Assembly: GCA_008330645.1 (NCBI GenBank)
Contig: VLTN01000003.1
Span: forward strand, 868,001 to 932,000
DNA length: 64,000 nucleotides
Source of the DNA: Cafeteria roenbergensis
Lineage: Eukaryota > Sar > Bigyra > Bicosoecida > Cafeteriaceae
Direction of reading: 5' to 3'
Shown here: piece after piece, positions 1 to 9,262 of the stretch
How positions within the stretch are numbered: position 1 is the first letter of the stretch
Layout of the letters: each line of letters opens with the position of its first letter
Notes under the pieces: generated by a model
The model's database searches: none
Told to the model about the DNA's origin: nothing
What the model saw: only the letters and a program-made list of their open reading frames with translations
Position numbers and translations under genes: made by a program

Positions 1-473
1 CATGGCGGGGCACGTACGAGGTGCAGCGAGCGAGCATTGCGCTGGGACCTTGAGGGGCGGGTGGGTGTCGGAGGCTGGCGTGCAGGAGCCGGCCGGCGCC
101 GCCCAAGGCAGTCAGGCCGAGGCCGGAGAGCCAAAGGCAGAGCCGCAAGTCGGCGGGGAAAGTCCGGCAGGCCGCACCCCCCCGCGAGCGCGGGCAGGAC
201 CTTGCACCGCAGCGCGGGCGAATCGCTCGGCACAGCGACCCTCGACAAGTCTGGGGCTGGGGCCGAGGCTCGAGACGGAGGAGGAGCTGCGTTTGGCTCG
301 AATTAGCCAACCAACACCCTCTGACGTGCGGTGCGCCTCCGATCTGAGCGTTCCCGGCCTGCGCTGCCCTGCAGCTGCTCAAGGCCCCCGCGAAAGTGCT
401 CTCCGGGAGAAGCCCGGCGCCGCCCGTCGTCCCGGCGTGCGCCAGTCCCCTCGGAGCTGCGGCACAGGGCGCC
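1..473. other. Left-edge region upstream of first gene
   Basis: No gene could be supported here. Frames are open on both strands, as expected from the high GC, including one from an ATG at base 2. The translations are arginine/alanine/proline-rich without recognisable domains. The stretch probably holds the 5' UTR and promoter of the gene at 474, or the end of a gene outside the window. Confidence 0.4.
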
Positions 474-1766
474 ATGAGCGCCGATCCGAGCCGAATGGCA
501 TCTGAGGACGTGGCCGCTTTCACCGGGACTGCTGCGGCCGACGTTGGGCCCGAGGGCGCCGCGCTGCCCGAAGACCATTCCGTTGGTCCGGTCGAGCGCT
601 CTCCGTTGCGGTCCCGGCGGCGGGCCTCCGCTGCGGCGCTGAAGGCTGTCGTGCAGCTTCTCGTGCAGGGGCTGGTGCGCCGCGGAGCCGCCCAGGCGGA
701 GGAGACGCTGCTCCTCGCGCTAGAGATGATCGCGTGCGACCCGCTGCTTCCAGAACTGGTGCACGCGGCGCAGGCCTCGTTGCGGGTGGAGCCGGCGGTG
801 CTGACAGCGGCTGGCGACGCGCTCGGGCTTGACTTGCCCGTCGCCCGGCGCCGCTGCTGTGAGGCCTTTGCGCTCGCATGGGCGCGCTGCGAGCTCAAGC
901 CCGGCGGAGCAGTACACCTGTCAGTGGTGGCCCGCTCCCTTTCGGGCAGTGCGGCGAGGGCCATGGTGCGAGTTGGGCTGCGATGCGACATCCCGGCCGG
1001 CCGCGCCCCGCGCGCGCTGGCCAGGCTTGTTACCGCAGGGCTGGCCTTTGGCGAGGAGGCCGCGCATGCCGCTGCGGTTGCGGGCATGTTCGGCCAGCAG
1101 CCCCCTCTGCAGCCGCCGTCGCTGGCCTGCCAGTCGGACCAGTTCGCTGGCACGGCCAGGGTGTCCCGCCGGGGACTCCCCCCCTCCGTAGGGATCGTGT
1201 CCGCGTACAGCATCACGAGCAGCGGGTCGGGGCAGCAGCGCAGCCGGGGCGGCAGCTTCGAGTCCCACTTCGGTGGGCTTCCCGCCATCGACGCCACGGC
1301 GGCGGCCGCAGCAGCAGCGCTTGCTGCGGCCGGGATCGACCCTCGCGTCCCACCTCTGGAGGTGATGGGGTCCGAAGCAGCCGCGGGGGTGCCGCGCTGG
1401 CCGCTGGCCTCGGGCAACGTCGAGGAAGGCAGGGCGGCGGGCGACACAGGGTGCGGCAGCGCCGGCGACGTCGGGACCACCAGCGCACCCCGGCACAGGG
1501 GCGATGCCTCCGCCTCAGCGGCGGGGTCCGCGTCCCCGGCAGATGCCACAGGCGTGTCCTTTGCCGCCGCCCCGACAGCGGGCCCGCTCGGGCGCGGCCG
1601 GCGGCTGGAGGGACACCTGCGGAAGGCATCCGACGCCTCAGTGACGTCGGCCGACGGGCCAGCCGCCCACATCGGCGGGCATGCCGATTCGGCGGGGCAA
1701 CGCAGCAACAGCAGCCCGCGCCGTGTGAGGCCGCTGCAGTCCGTGGCGGCGAACTCGCCACCCTAG
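474..1766 (+). CDS. Hypothetical helical protein with disordered C-terminus
   Basis: I do not recognise this 430-residue protein. The first ATG of the open frame is at 474 and a second is at 495; the frame is open further upstream but without an ATG. Residues about 45-200 are leucine/alanine-rich and look like a bundle of amphipathic helices (a core around LKAVVQLLVQGLV and EETLLLALEMIA), with an 'LPVARRRCCEAFALAW' segment. From about residue 215 it turns into low-complexity Gly/Ser/Ala sequence with a basic patch near 'GRGRRLEGHLRK', probably disordered. No intron is needed. It converges on the ATP-grasp gene that ends at 2321. The long open frame, domain-like N-terminal half and fit to the alternating gene order support it as real; function is unknown. 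Confidence 0.6.
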   Translation: MSADPSRMASEDVAAFTGTAAADVGPEGAALPEDHSVGPVERSPLRSRRRASAAALKAVVQLLVQGLVRRGAAQAEETLLLALEMIACDPLLPELVHAAQASLRVEPAVLTAAGDALGLDLPVARRRCCEAFALAWARCELKPGGAVHLSVVARSLSGSAARAMVRVGLRCDIPAGRAPRALARLVTAGLAFGEEAAHAAAVAGMFGQQPPLQPPSLACQSDQFAGTARVSRRGLPPSVGIVSAYSITSSGSGQQRSRGGSFESHFGGLPAIDATAAAAAAALAAAGIDPRVPPLEVMGSEAAAGVPRWPLASGNVEEGRAAGDTGCGSAGDVGTTSAPRHRGDASASAAGSASPADATGVSFAAAPTAGPLGRGRRLEGHLRKASDASVTSADGPAAHIGGHADSAGQRSNSSPRRVRPLQSVAANSPP

Positions 1767-2320
1767 CATCCCTTCCGCCTTGAGAAGGCAGCAGCAAGTG
1801 GCCGCTGCAGGAGCCTTGACGGAGCGAGCGCCTCTGAGGCTGAGAGGGGGCGAGAGAGGGAGAGTGCGAGGGGGACAGGGAGCGGGGCTTGGGCGAGGGA
1901 CATGCGCCCAGTGGGGACACTCCCGGCAATTGCCGGTTCCAGTGGGGGGCAGGTCCCTTTTTTTGGGGGGGGAACCCCCAGCCTTGCAGCCGGCGCGCTT
2001 GTTCCAGCGGCCTCGCGACCCGGCTCGCCTGTTCCGCGAGCGAGCAGGGGCGATCCGCAGAGACAGCGCGACGCGCCGTGGCAGTGGGCATTGTGAGTGA
2101 TTGGTCCATGCGGCTCGACAGGAGGTGGCCACATTGCGGATCTGCCAGGCTTGCGCCAGGCGCCCCACGCACCCGCACAAAGGGCGCACTGCCAAGGACG
2201 CGGCCGCTCCACACACGTCATGCACCCACTCGGTACGAACAGGCTGGCATACGCATCCGTGCAGGAATCACAAGGGCAAAAAAACACAGGAGGGGGGGGG
2301 CGGACCACACAACGTCGCGG
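1767..2320. other. Convergent intergenic region
   Basis: This 554-base gap lies between two convergent genes. It contains a purine-rich tract around 1835-1890, a T-run followed directly by a G-run at about 1960-1972, and another G-run near 2291-2301. No gene or RNA gene was seen; it probably holds two 3' UTRs. Confidence 0.5.
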
Positions 2321-4180
2321 CTACGTCGACTTGGTCTTGGCAGCCGGCGCCCGGCCGTTGGCCGCGGCAGGCGCGCCACCTCCGCCGCCCGTCTTGGCCG
2401 ACGAGGCGGCGCCAGGCCCGCCCTCCGCCTCCAGCTGCACGCGCTCGAGGTCGAGGAAGTACTGCTCCACGAGCCGGAAGTAGCGAGTCTTGTCGAAGCG
2501 CGCGCGGAAGAAGTTGCAGGAGAGGTTCACCTCCAGCAGCACCACCCCGTGGCGGGCGGTGAGGGCCACGTCCCACCCGACGAGCGGCACCCTCGGCAGG
2601 AGGCGGCGGTGCGCGTCACAGACGAGCTTGCGGATGCCGGCCATGTCCGGAATGGTCACGCCCGCGATGGGCTTGCCGCAGTCCGGGTGGTGGGTCACGT
2701 CGTGCTCCGACGTCCACGGCGTGCTCAGAGCCTTTGCGAGCCCGAGCTGGTACCAGTGCGCGGAGGTGGTGCCCCGCCTGACCTCTCCGGTCTCGACGTT
2801 GACGTCGAACTGAATGGAGGAGTGGTCGGTGACGGCTCCGGCTCTGCCGGCCCGGAAGGCGCACGAGAGCGCCTGGATGTCGTCTCCGGAGGCGTCCTTC
2901 CGAGCCTCGGGCGACAGGCCCAGCGTGGACGCGGTGACGACGCGCAAGGTGGACAGCGGCGCGTCGGCCGGCAGGAGGGCAGCCAGCGCCGGGGCGTTGT
3001 CGATGCGCTCCTGGATGATCCAGTCTCCGCCCGCCGACGCGCTGGAGAAGCTCTGCAGGCCCAGCCCGCCCTCTTCGTTGCGGTGCTTGACAATGATGCC
3101 CTTGCACCGCAGGCTGGGGTTGACCGGCACGCCAGCTGCAGCGCACGCCTCGAGGAAGGTGAACTTGTCCTCCAGCGCGTACCCCTCGTCCTTGGTGATG
3201 GCGGCGTGATGGGTGGCCAGCCGGCAGTTGAGGCGCCAGAAGCTGAACCAGTCCTGCGGGGCCAGCAGCAGCTCCCTGAAGGCCCGGGCGGCCCCGGCCA
3301 TGTCCCCCTTTTGGCGGGCCACGTAGAACGCGAACACGAGGCATGCCAGCGGGTTCACCACCGCCACGGCGGCCCAGGCCAGGAACACGTGCAGCCCAAA
3401 CACGCTCAGCGGCACACCGGTGCCCGGAATGGCCACGTTGCGCAGGTTGAGCCTTGCGTCCTCCCCGAAGGACCCGTGGCGGTAGTGCGGCTGGTCCCAC
3501 ATGCGGTGGACGAGAGCGAGGCTGAAGAGGTGCGTGCGCGTTTGCCGCAGCGTTGCCTCCGACATGAGGGGGTCAGCGTCAGCGTCTGCCTCGGACGGCC
3601 CGGCAGACGCGTCTGGCTGGAAGTACGGGCAGTCCCTCAGAGACCCACCGGCCACAAAGTACCAGAGCGTGCGGTAGTAGCCCCAGAGGCTGGCGAGCGC
3701 TGCGGCCCATTCCCGGCGCGCGGCCGGCGTGTTGGCCGACACGACCACAAGCCCGCCCAGCCCGATGCAGGCAAGAGCCAGCCCCACGTTCACCGCCACC
3801 AGGGCGTAGTAGCCCGTCACCACCAGCATGGACGCGGCTGCGTTGAGCTGGCCTGGCAAACGCGCCAGAATCGATCCCGCCGGCCCGGTCTTGCTGGGCG
3901 CGGCACCCGTGTCCGCCGCGAGCACTGCCGCGGCAAGCGAGCTGGCAACCTGCACGCAGCGGCGATCAGAAATATGGTCGAGCGGGGGCGCGGACACAGC
4001 AGGAAATGGAGGTGGCGAGCTCTGCCGGAGCGCATCGCGGTTCGCGACGACAGCGGGGCAGAGGGCAGACGAAGACAAGTCTGGGCGCAGCGCCCGGGTC
4101 CGTGGCAGGGGAGGGGGGGCGCCTTGAGAGCAGGAAGCCTCCCCCTGCTCCCCCCTCCTACTCGTCCACCCGGCACGCAT
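2321..4180 (-). CDS. Membrane-anchored ATP-grasp protein (sugar-transfer-associated type)
   Basis: This is a 619-residue frame from the ATG at 4180. A downstream ATG at 3829 would give 502 residues and place the first hydrophobic segment (LVVTGYYALVAVNVGLAL) at the very N-terminus. A second hydrophobic stretch (FLAWAAVAVVNPLACLVFAF) follows, then an ATP-grasp domain in the C-terminal half. Visible motifs are DKFTFLEACAAAGVPVNPSL, the nucleotide-loop-like GIIVKHRNEEGGLGLQSF, WIIQERIDN then STLRVVT, and LVGWDVALT followed by VLLEVNLSCNFF with the metal-binding Glu and Asn. The set matches, from memory, the sugar-transfer-associated ATP-grasp family (ATPgrasp_ST), known mainly from bacterial polysaccharide gene clusters. 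The likely role is ATP-dependent ligation at a membrane; the substrate is unknown. The N-terminal 110 residues may be UTR or include a spliced exon. Confidence 0.75.
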   Translation of the reverse strand: MRAGWTSRRGEQGEASCSQGAPPPLPRTRALRPDLSSSALCPAVVANRDALRQSSPPPFPAVSAPPLDHISDRRCVQVASSLAAAVLAADTGAAPSKTGPAGSILARLPGQLNAAASMLVVTGYYALVAVNVGLALACIGLGGLVVVSANTPAARREWAAALASLWGYYRTLWYFVAGGSLRDCPYFQPDASAGPSEADADADPLMSEATLRQTRTHLFSLALVHRMWDQPHYRHGSFGEDARLNLRNVAIPGTGVPLSVFGLHVFLAWAAVAVVNPLACLVFAFYVARQKGDMAGAARAFRELLLAPQDWFSFWRLNCRLATHHAAITKDEGYALEDKFTFLEACAAAGVPVNPSLRCKGIIVKHRNEEGGLGLQSFSSASAGGDWIIQERIDNAPALAALLPADAPLSTLRVVTASTLGLSPEARKDASGDDIQALSCAFRAGRAGAVTDHSSIQFDVNVETGEVRRGTTSAHWYQLGLAKALSTPWTSEHDVTHHPDCGKPIAGVTIPDMAGIRKLVCDAHRRLLPRVPLVGWDVALTARHGVVLLEVNLSCNFFRARFDKTRYFRLVEQYFLDLERVQLEAEGGPGAASSAKTGGGGGAPAAANGRAPAAKTKST

Positions 4181-5322
4181 CCCCGCGCGGCGTGCTGGTC
4201 GCTGGGCAAGTGCCAGGCGCGAGTTAGGGCTGCTTCGCTACGTCACAGCAGCCATCGCCAAAGTCCGTTCGCTCGGAGTCACCTCGGCCGGCTCCTTGAC
4301 CCCTCAGTGGCGCAGCGGGGGCCCGCAGTGCTGCAACAAAGGCGCTGCCGGGCGCCCCTCTGGGGAGGAGGGGCGCCGTGGCGACGGCGGGCGAAGCGCG
4401 CGCAGCTGTCGTTCGCCTGAACCAGGACGGGCAGATGCGAGCGCCACCCTGGCCTCACCAGCGCGGTCGCGGCGGCCCAAGTGGCGCGGCTCCACGAGAA
4501 CATGGCCTCTTGATAATCCTGGCGGCTCGGGGGTCACGACTGGCCGCCCGAGAGCGGCTGCTGGGTCGCAAGAGTGGTGTGACGGGCCGCGCCGAGCGGG
4601 GCCAGTGGTTGCCAGAACGCGATGACAAGTCGCGGCAGGCGCGGGTCGTGACCTGTCTTGCGATCGCGGCGCGCCGCGCACTCAAGGGGCAGCAGCGCGA
4701 GCACTCGCCCCACGGCTTCCCGGGGGCACGGCCGGGGCTTGGCAGCCGGTCCGGGTGTTGCTCAAGGCGGAAGGCTTCGCGAGATTGCCAGACAGTTGCT
4801 GCCTCGGGCGGCTGATGCTCCGCCGCCTGAGCAGAGCGGAATCCACCTGTTCCGCAGCCAGCGGGCCACTGCGCTCGGCCGCGCGCACGAAGCATCTCCC
4901 CCCTTCACTGGGATCGGCGCGGCGGGGGCGGCCTCCCTCCGCGCGCGAGCCCGAGCGTTGCTGGCCTCACACGCTGCAGCGCGATCGTCGCCACACCCAA
5001 ATCCGCACGAACGCCTGACCGAAGGTCCGTGGGGCAGGAGCGGGAACGCGAGCTCGCTCCGCCAACTTGAGCTTTGCTCTCTCTCTCAGCATGGCCAACC
5101 CGTTCGCATTCGGATGGCTGCCGCTGTTGGCACTCTCGCTGACTGCCGCACCCCCGGCCAATGTTGAGCGCCCCGAGGAATATTGTTCGCGGGCTGCGCG
5201 TCGCAGGCGCCACGAGGCGCACTCGCCGCCGAAAGCACAACCGCCCCCCTTGCCGCGGGCGAGGCACTGCGCGCCCCGCTTTCCTGCGGCTCGTCGGGTC
5301 GGAGCGCGGCGAAAGGACGGCC
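4181..5322. other. Long divergent intergenic region
   Basis: About 1.1 kb separates the ATP-grasp gene (leftward) from the gene starting at 5323 (rightward). Several frames stay open, but none shows a domain or consistent coding features. A ctctctctctcag pyrimidine tract ending near 5089 resembles a 3' splice site, so a 5' non-coding exon of the rightward gene is possible. No RNA gene was found. Confidence 0.4.
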
Positions 5323-6893
5323 ATGCAGCAGCCTGCGTTTGCCGTGGACGTGGACCACGCCTGCGCCTGGGCCTTGGACGCCAAGCGAGCGCCTGCTGGC
5401 TGGGAGGCCCAGGTTGAGGCCATCAGAAGCGACCTTCTCAAGGCCCTGGGCGGGCTGCGTGGGTCTCCAGCGGCGGCCGCGTGCGAGTGTCTGCGCACGG
5501 ACGCTGAGGCTTGCGCGCTGCTGGCGGAGCTCGACTGCAGCTGGGGGGCCTGTTTGCGCGAGATGACGGCCAAGGGGCTCGCATCGCGCACAATAACGGG
5601 GGATTTGTCCGACGCGGCGCTCGCGGAGGTCGAGCGCGCCGTGGCTCGTGGCCGGCGCCTGGCTCTCGCTGAGTGCGCGACGACGCTCATGGCAGGCGTG
5701 GCTGTGGAGCTTCCAGCTCTGGGGGCAGCCTACTCGGCCGCGAGCTCGCGGGCCCTGGAGCTGGGAGGCGCTCGGGCAGACGCGGAGCGGCTCGCGGGGG
5801 AGGCGCGGCGGCGGGCGGCCAGGGAGGCGCAGCTGCTCGGAGTGAGCCTCAGCGAGGCGGCGGCACCCGCGGCCAAGGCCCTGCGCGAATGCGGCGCCCC
5901 AGGGTCGGCCGCGGCCGCCGAGGCCGAGTCGGCAGCTGCCTTGTCAACGGGCGGCGCGTCTGTCTGCGCCAGCCCCGGCGCAGAGGCAGTTGCCAAGGCT
6001 GTGGCATCGCCAGCCGTACGCGCAGCGGCTGCGTTCGCGCGCAGCCGGGCGCTCGCGGTGCACGGGCCAGCAGGCGCAGCGGCGGTGGCAGTACCGGCGC
6101 TGGACGAGGTATTCGCCGACGCGGACTCCAGCTCCGAGGGTCGCTTCGAGCGCCTGCTCGAGCCCGGCCGCCGCACCTCGGTGACAGAGGACCTGCAGGT
6201 GCTGGCTTCGTTCCTCCTCGCCTCGGAGCAGGACGTGGCTGCGATGGAGGCCGACCGCAAGGCTGCCGGCCGGGACGGTGGCCCTCCGCTTGCGCCGCTC
6301 GGCGCAGCCCCGCGTGAGTCTGGCAAGTGCGAACACGCTTTTGCGCCAGGGGGTGGTGCTGCACAGGGCCGCCCGCTGTCCCCGCCGCTGCACTGCGCAC
6401 GCCCCGCAGCGTGGGGGCGCCCTTCCCCCCCCCCGCGAGCCGCTGCCTACCCTGCTCCCGCTGCCCCCCCCCCCCCCCCAACCCTTACACCCGCGCAGCT
6501 GCAGTCGCGTCGGCCACACGGCAGGACGTCGCCGCGCACCGAGCTGCCGTGGTCACCGCCATCGCAGCCCTCACGTCAGTGCACGCCGCTGCGGCAGGCA
6601 TGCGAGTCGCGCGCACGGGCGAGGCGGAGGAGGGCGGCCCCCTGTGGCTCGGCACCGTGCCCCAGAGCCTGCAGGCGAGCTACCTGCTGGCCTTCCGGGC
6701 GTCGCAAGCGGGCAAGGCCGCAGCCAGCGCCAAAGCCGAGGCCGCCTCCACGGAGGAGGCAGCTGCCACGGTCATCGGCCGCGCGCGGCAGGCCAGAGCG
6801 ATGTTGCAGGAGGGCATGAGTGCCGTGCTCGGCCGGCGCGTTGTGCTGCGGGGCCGCGAGGGGGAGCTTGGCATCCCGGAGGAGGACGTCTAG
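5323..6893 (+). CDS. Hypothetical alanine-rich helical protein (2 exons)
   Basis: This is a predicted 461-residue protein joined from 5323-6313 and 6499-6893. The 185-nt intron has donor GTGAGT at 6314 and acceptor gcgcag at 6498; the phase-1 junction keeps the frame, and the intron's pyrimidine tract includes 16 consecutive C (6464-6479). The protein is almost wholly alpha-helical and Ala/Glu/Arg-rich, with probable coiled-coil stretches (for example DAERLAGEARRRAAREAQLL) and an acidic C-terminus ending GIPEEDV. The ATG at 5161 is in frame and would add 54 arginine-rich residues, which could act as a targeting sequence; 5323 was chosen because the acidic/helical protein begins there (MQQPAFAVDVDHA). 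No family is recognised. It could be a subunit of a coiled-coil complex, but that is a guess. Confidence 0.6.
6464..6479 (+). repeat. C16 homopolymer in intron polypyrimidine tract
   Basis: Sixteen consecutive cytosines lie about 20 bases before the acceptor at 6498 of the intron 6314-6498. This shows that pyrimidine tracts here are made of C rather than T. Confidence 0.85.
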
Positions 6894-7121
6894 GGGCCGC
6901 GCGCGGCGCTTTCGCCAATGCCGACTCTGCCAGAGTCCACAGTGCTCGGGGAGGCTGTGTGGACGTGCGGGCGAAGCGAGTTAGCTGCCAGGCATGCAAG
7001 CAAGATTGCCCCGCCAACCGGCCCAAGACCGCACGCACGAAACAGCATGGCACGGTGCACTGCCACTCGCCACACCCGGCTGGCTTGACGCGCGGCCACA
7101 CGCGCGTTGGCAAGAACGGAA

Positions 7122-9107
7122 TCAAATTACGCCAGCCATGCCCTTCTTGCTCTTGCCCTTGCGCTTCTTCTTGCTGGCCTTGGGGCTGGGGGCAGGCGCG
7201 ACCGCCGATTTCGCTCCCACGGCGGGCTCATCCGCCTCCCCCGCCGCCTTGGCCGCCGAACAGGAGGAGGAGGAGGAGGACGAAGAAGAAGACGACGACG
7301 ACGACGACGACGACGACGGCGCAGGCGCCTGGGCACCAGGGGCCGCTGCGGTCAGCTGGTCCAAAAGGCCGGCGTCGTCGTCGTCTTCGTCTTCGTCTGC
7401 GTCTTGGTCACGGTCAGCGCTGGCCGGCGCGGGCTTGGCGGCGTCCACAGACCGCCTGGCCCAGGCGCCGTCCTCGGCATCAGCAGCGGACGCTGCGGGG
7501 CTTGCACCCCACACGCTGGAAGCGAGCCCCGCCGCCCCCTCCCCCGCGCGCATGCGGGCAACGGACCTCTGCAGCAGGGCGTCGCGGACGCCGGCGTAGG
7601 GGCCGGAGCTCGGCCCCTCGCTGCGGGGAAGCGCCGCCGGGCCCTCCGCGCGCTCCGCGGCCAGGGCGGCCTCCACCGCGAGGGTGGGCATGCCCTCCAC
7701 GCGCTGGGCCGCCGCGTGCTTCCGGGTGTCGAGTCGCTGCTGCTCGGCCTCGGCCCGCTTCAGCGCCGCGTCCAGGGCCTCGCACAGGCCCTTTCCTTGG
7801 TCGATCGCTGCCCCAGTGCACGCCATGAGCTCGTCCACCGTCATGGGGGCCCCGCCCACCTTGTGGAGGCCGCAGACCTCACCGTGCGCGTTCACGGCGG
7901 CCACAACCACGCCGTCCGAGGCCACCTCCTCTCGCGTCTCCGGGTCGGCCACGGGAAGCACCGCCAGCATGGACGACGAAGCGGCGGCCGAGACCGCTCC
8001 CGATGACGTCACACCTCCAGCGGCAGCGCGCGCCACGGCCGAGGCCGTCTCGGCGGCCGCGCCGCCCGCACCGCTGTCCTTGGCGTCGTCGGCTTCCGGC
8101 GCATCGCCCGCCGCGGCAATCTTTGCCAGAGACGGGCCGAACAGCGCGAAGGACACGCACACGGGCGAGTGGTGGAGGCTGAGGGGCACAGGGGCGCGCT
8201 CGTCGTACCCGTACACCACGACGGAGCCCCCCTCGACACCCACGTCTGCCCGGCGGAAGTGGCGCAGGCACGCCACGGCCGCGAGCACGCACACGTCGGC
8301 TAGCGACCCGGCGTCGTCGAGCACCGTCACGTGCGTGCGCACGTCCCACACGCGGTCGCCGGCCGCAATGCACAGCGCCTCCACATCCACAGCGCGGGCC
8401 TCGCGCAGCACGCGCTCGAGCAAGCGAGCCAGCTCCACTGCGCGCGGGTGCTGGCGGTTCGGCTGCGCGGGAAGGTTGGGCGGGCAAGGCGGGTTGAGCG
8501 AGGGAGTTGCGGGGAATCGCGCAAAGTCCAGCCCGCTGCACACGCAGACAAGTGCCGGCCGCGCGTGCCGTCGGCCCCAGTGAGGGCAGACGCGGCAGGG
8601 GTGCGCGGGCGCCCTCGGCGGGGTGCACGGCGAGCAGCGGGCCTCACCTCGACTGCCACACTGCTCATGGGCGAGAGGTCAACGTCGACGTGAAGAAAGC
8701 CCTCGGCGGGCCTGTCTGGGAATGGCGACACCACGGTGGCCGTCGTCACGGCAATGGCCCGGGTTTGGCCCACCGATACTTCCGCGAGGGCCCTTCCTGC
8801 CGTGCGCTCGAACCGAAACGTGGTCTGCGAGAGCGGGCAGCGCCAGCAAGGTGGGAATCGTTTGGCACAGCGAAGGCTCGGCTCTCCCAGGCCGAGCAAG
8901 CTCCCAGCCAGAGTCTGCACTTTGCGGGCACCCCCGCGTAAGCGGAATCGGCTTGTGACCGCGCCGTGAGGGCTGCGCGGCGATGCTGCTCACTGGGCGG
9001 CGCTCCATCAAGCGGCGGCCGTCCTCGCGAACGCCCTCGGCAACGGCGCGCAGGATAAAGTCCGTCTCCAGGGTCGAGATGACGTCCATCCACGGCTGCA
9101 TTGCCAT
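7122..9107 (-). CDS. EXOSC9: Exosome complex component RRP45 (EXOSC9), 3 exons
   Basis: The product is an RNase PH-like ring subunit of the RNA exosome, which processes and degrades RNA in nucleus and cytoplasm. The coding sequence joins 9107-8994, 8824-8648 and 8462-7122 (introns of 169 and 185 nt, donors GTGAGC and GTGAGG, acceptors cgcag, all phase 0), giving 543 residues. Exon 1 carries DFILRAVAEGVREDGRRL, equivalent to the human FLLRAIEEKKRLDGR segment. Exon 2 carries FRFERTAGRALAEVSVGQTR and FLHVDVDLSPM. Exon 3 carries ALCIAAGDRVWDVRTHV, LRHFRRADVGVEG and the hallmark VPLSLHHSPVCVSFALF. The core resembles human EXOSC9 throughout. The C-terminal tail adds an acidic stretch, an uninterrupted run of about 19 serines and a lysine-rich end (KASKKKRKGKSKKG), perhaps a nuclear or RNA-binding tail. 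It is divergent from the fusion gene at 9263, 155 bp away. Confidence 0.92.
7262..7320 (-). repeat. Triplet microsatellite coding for poly-Ser
   Basis: GAG/GAC/GAA triplets on the plus strand read as about 19 consecutive serine codons (mostly TCG/TCC) in the EXOSC9 C-terminal tail. Such tracts mutate by slippage and suggest an unstructured linker. Confidence 0.85.
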
Positions 9108-9262
9108 GGCGGCGGGCGGCGCGGCGCGGGCTCGACGGCGCCGGGTGGGCATCACAAGAAAAGACGCCTCTGCTGCCCCGGGGCGCGGCTCTGCCGGCGG
9201 GCTGCAGAGTTGGCACGCGCTGCGGCAGCCTCGCAGCGGCGCGCGTGCAGCACCCGGAAGCC
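9108..9262. promoter_or_regulatory. Short bidirectional promoter region (EXOSC9 / fusion enzyme)
   Basis: Only 155 bases separate the start codons of EXOSC9 (leftward) and the phosphorylase-deaminase fusion (rightward), so both promoters must overlap here or extend into the first exons. No TATA-like sequence is visible; the stretch is GC-rich. Confidence 0.5.

Noticed and set aside
4378-5167. Two overlapping plus-strand frames in the long divergent gap
   Set aside because: Both translate to arginine/glycine-rich sequence without domains and do not fit splice signals with the next gene.
5091-5417. Short plus frame starting MANPFAFGWLPLLALSLTAA, like a signal peptide, right after a ctctctcag tract
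   Set aside because: After 35 residues it becomes arginine-rich random-looking sequence and overlaps the better-supported gene at 5323 in another frame; kept only as a hint of a 5' splice acceptor.
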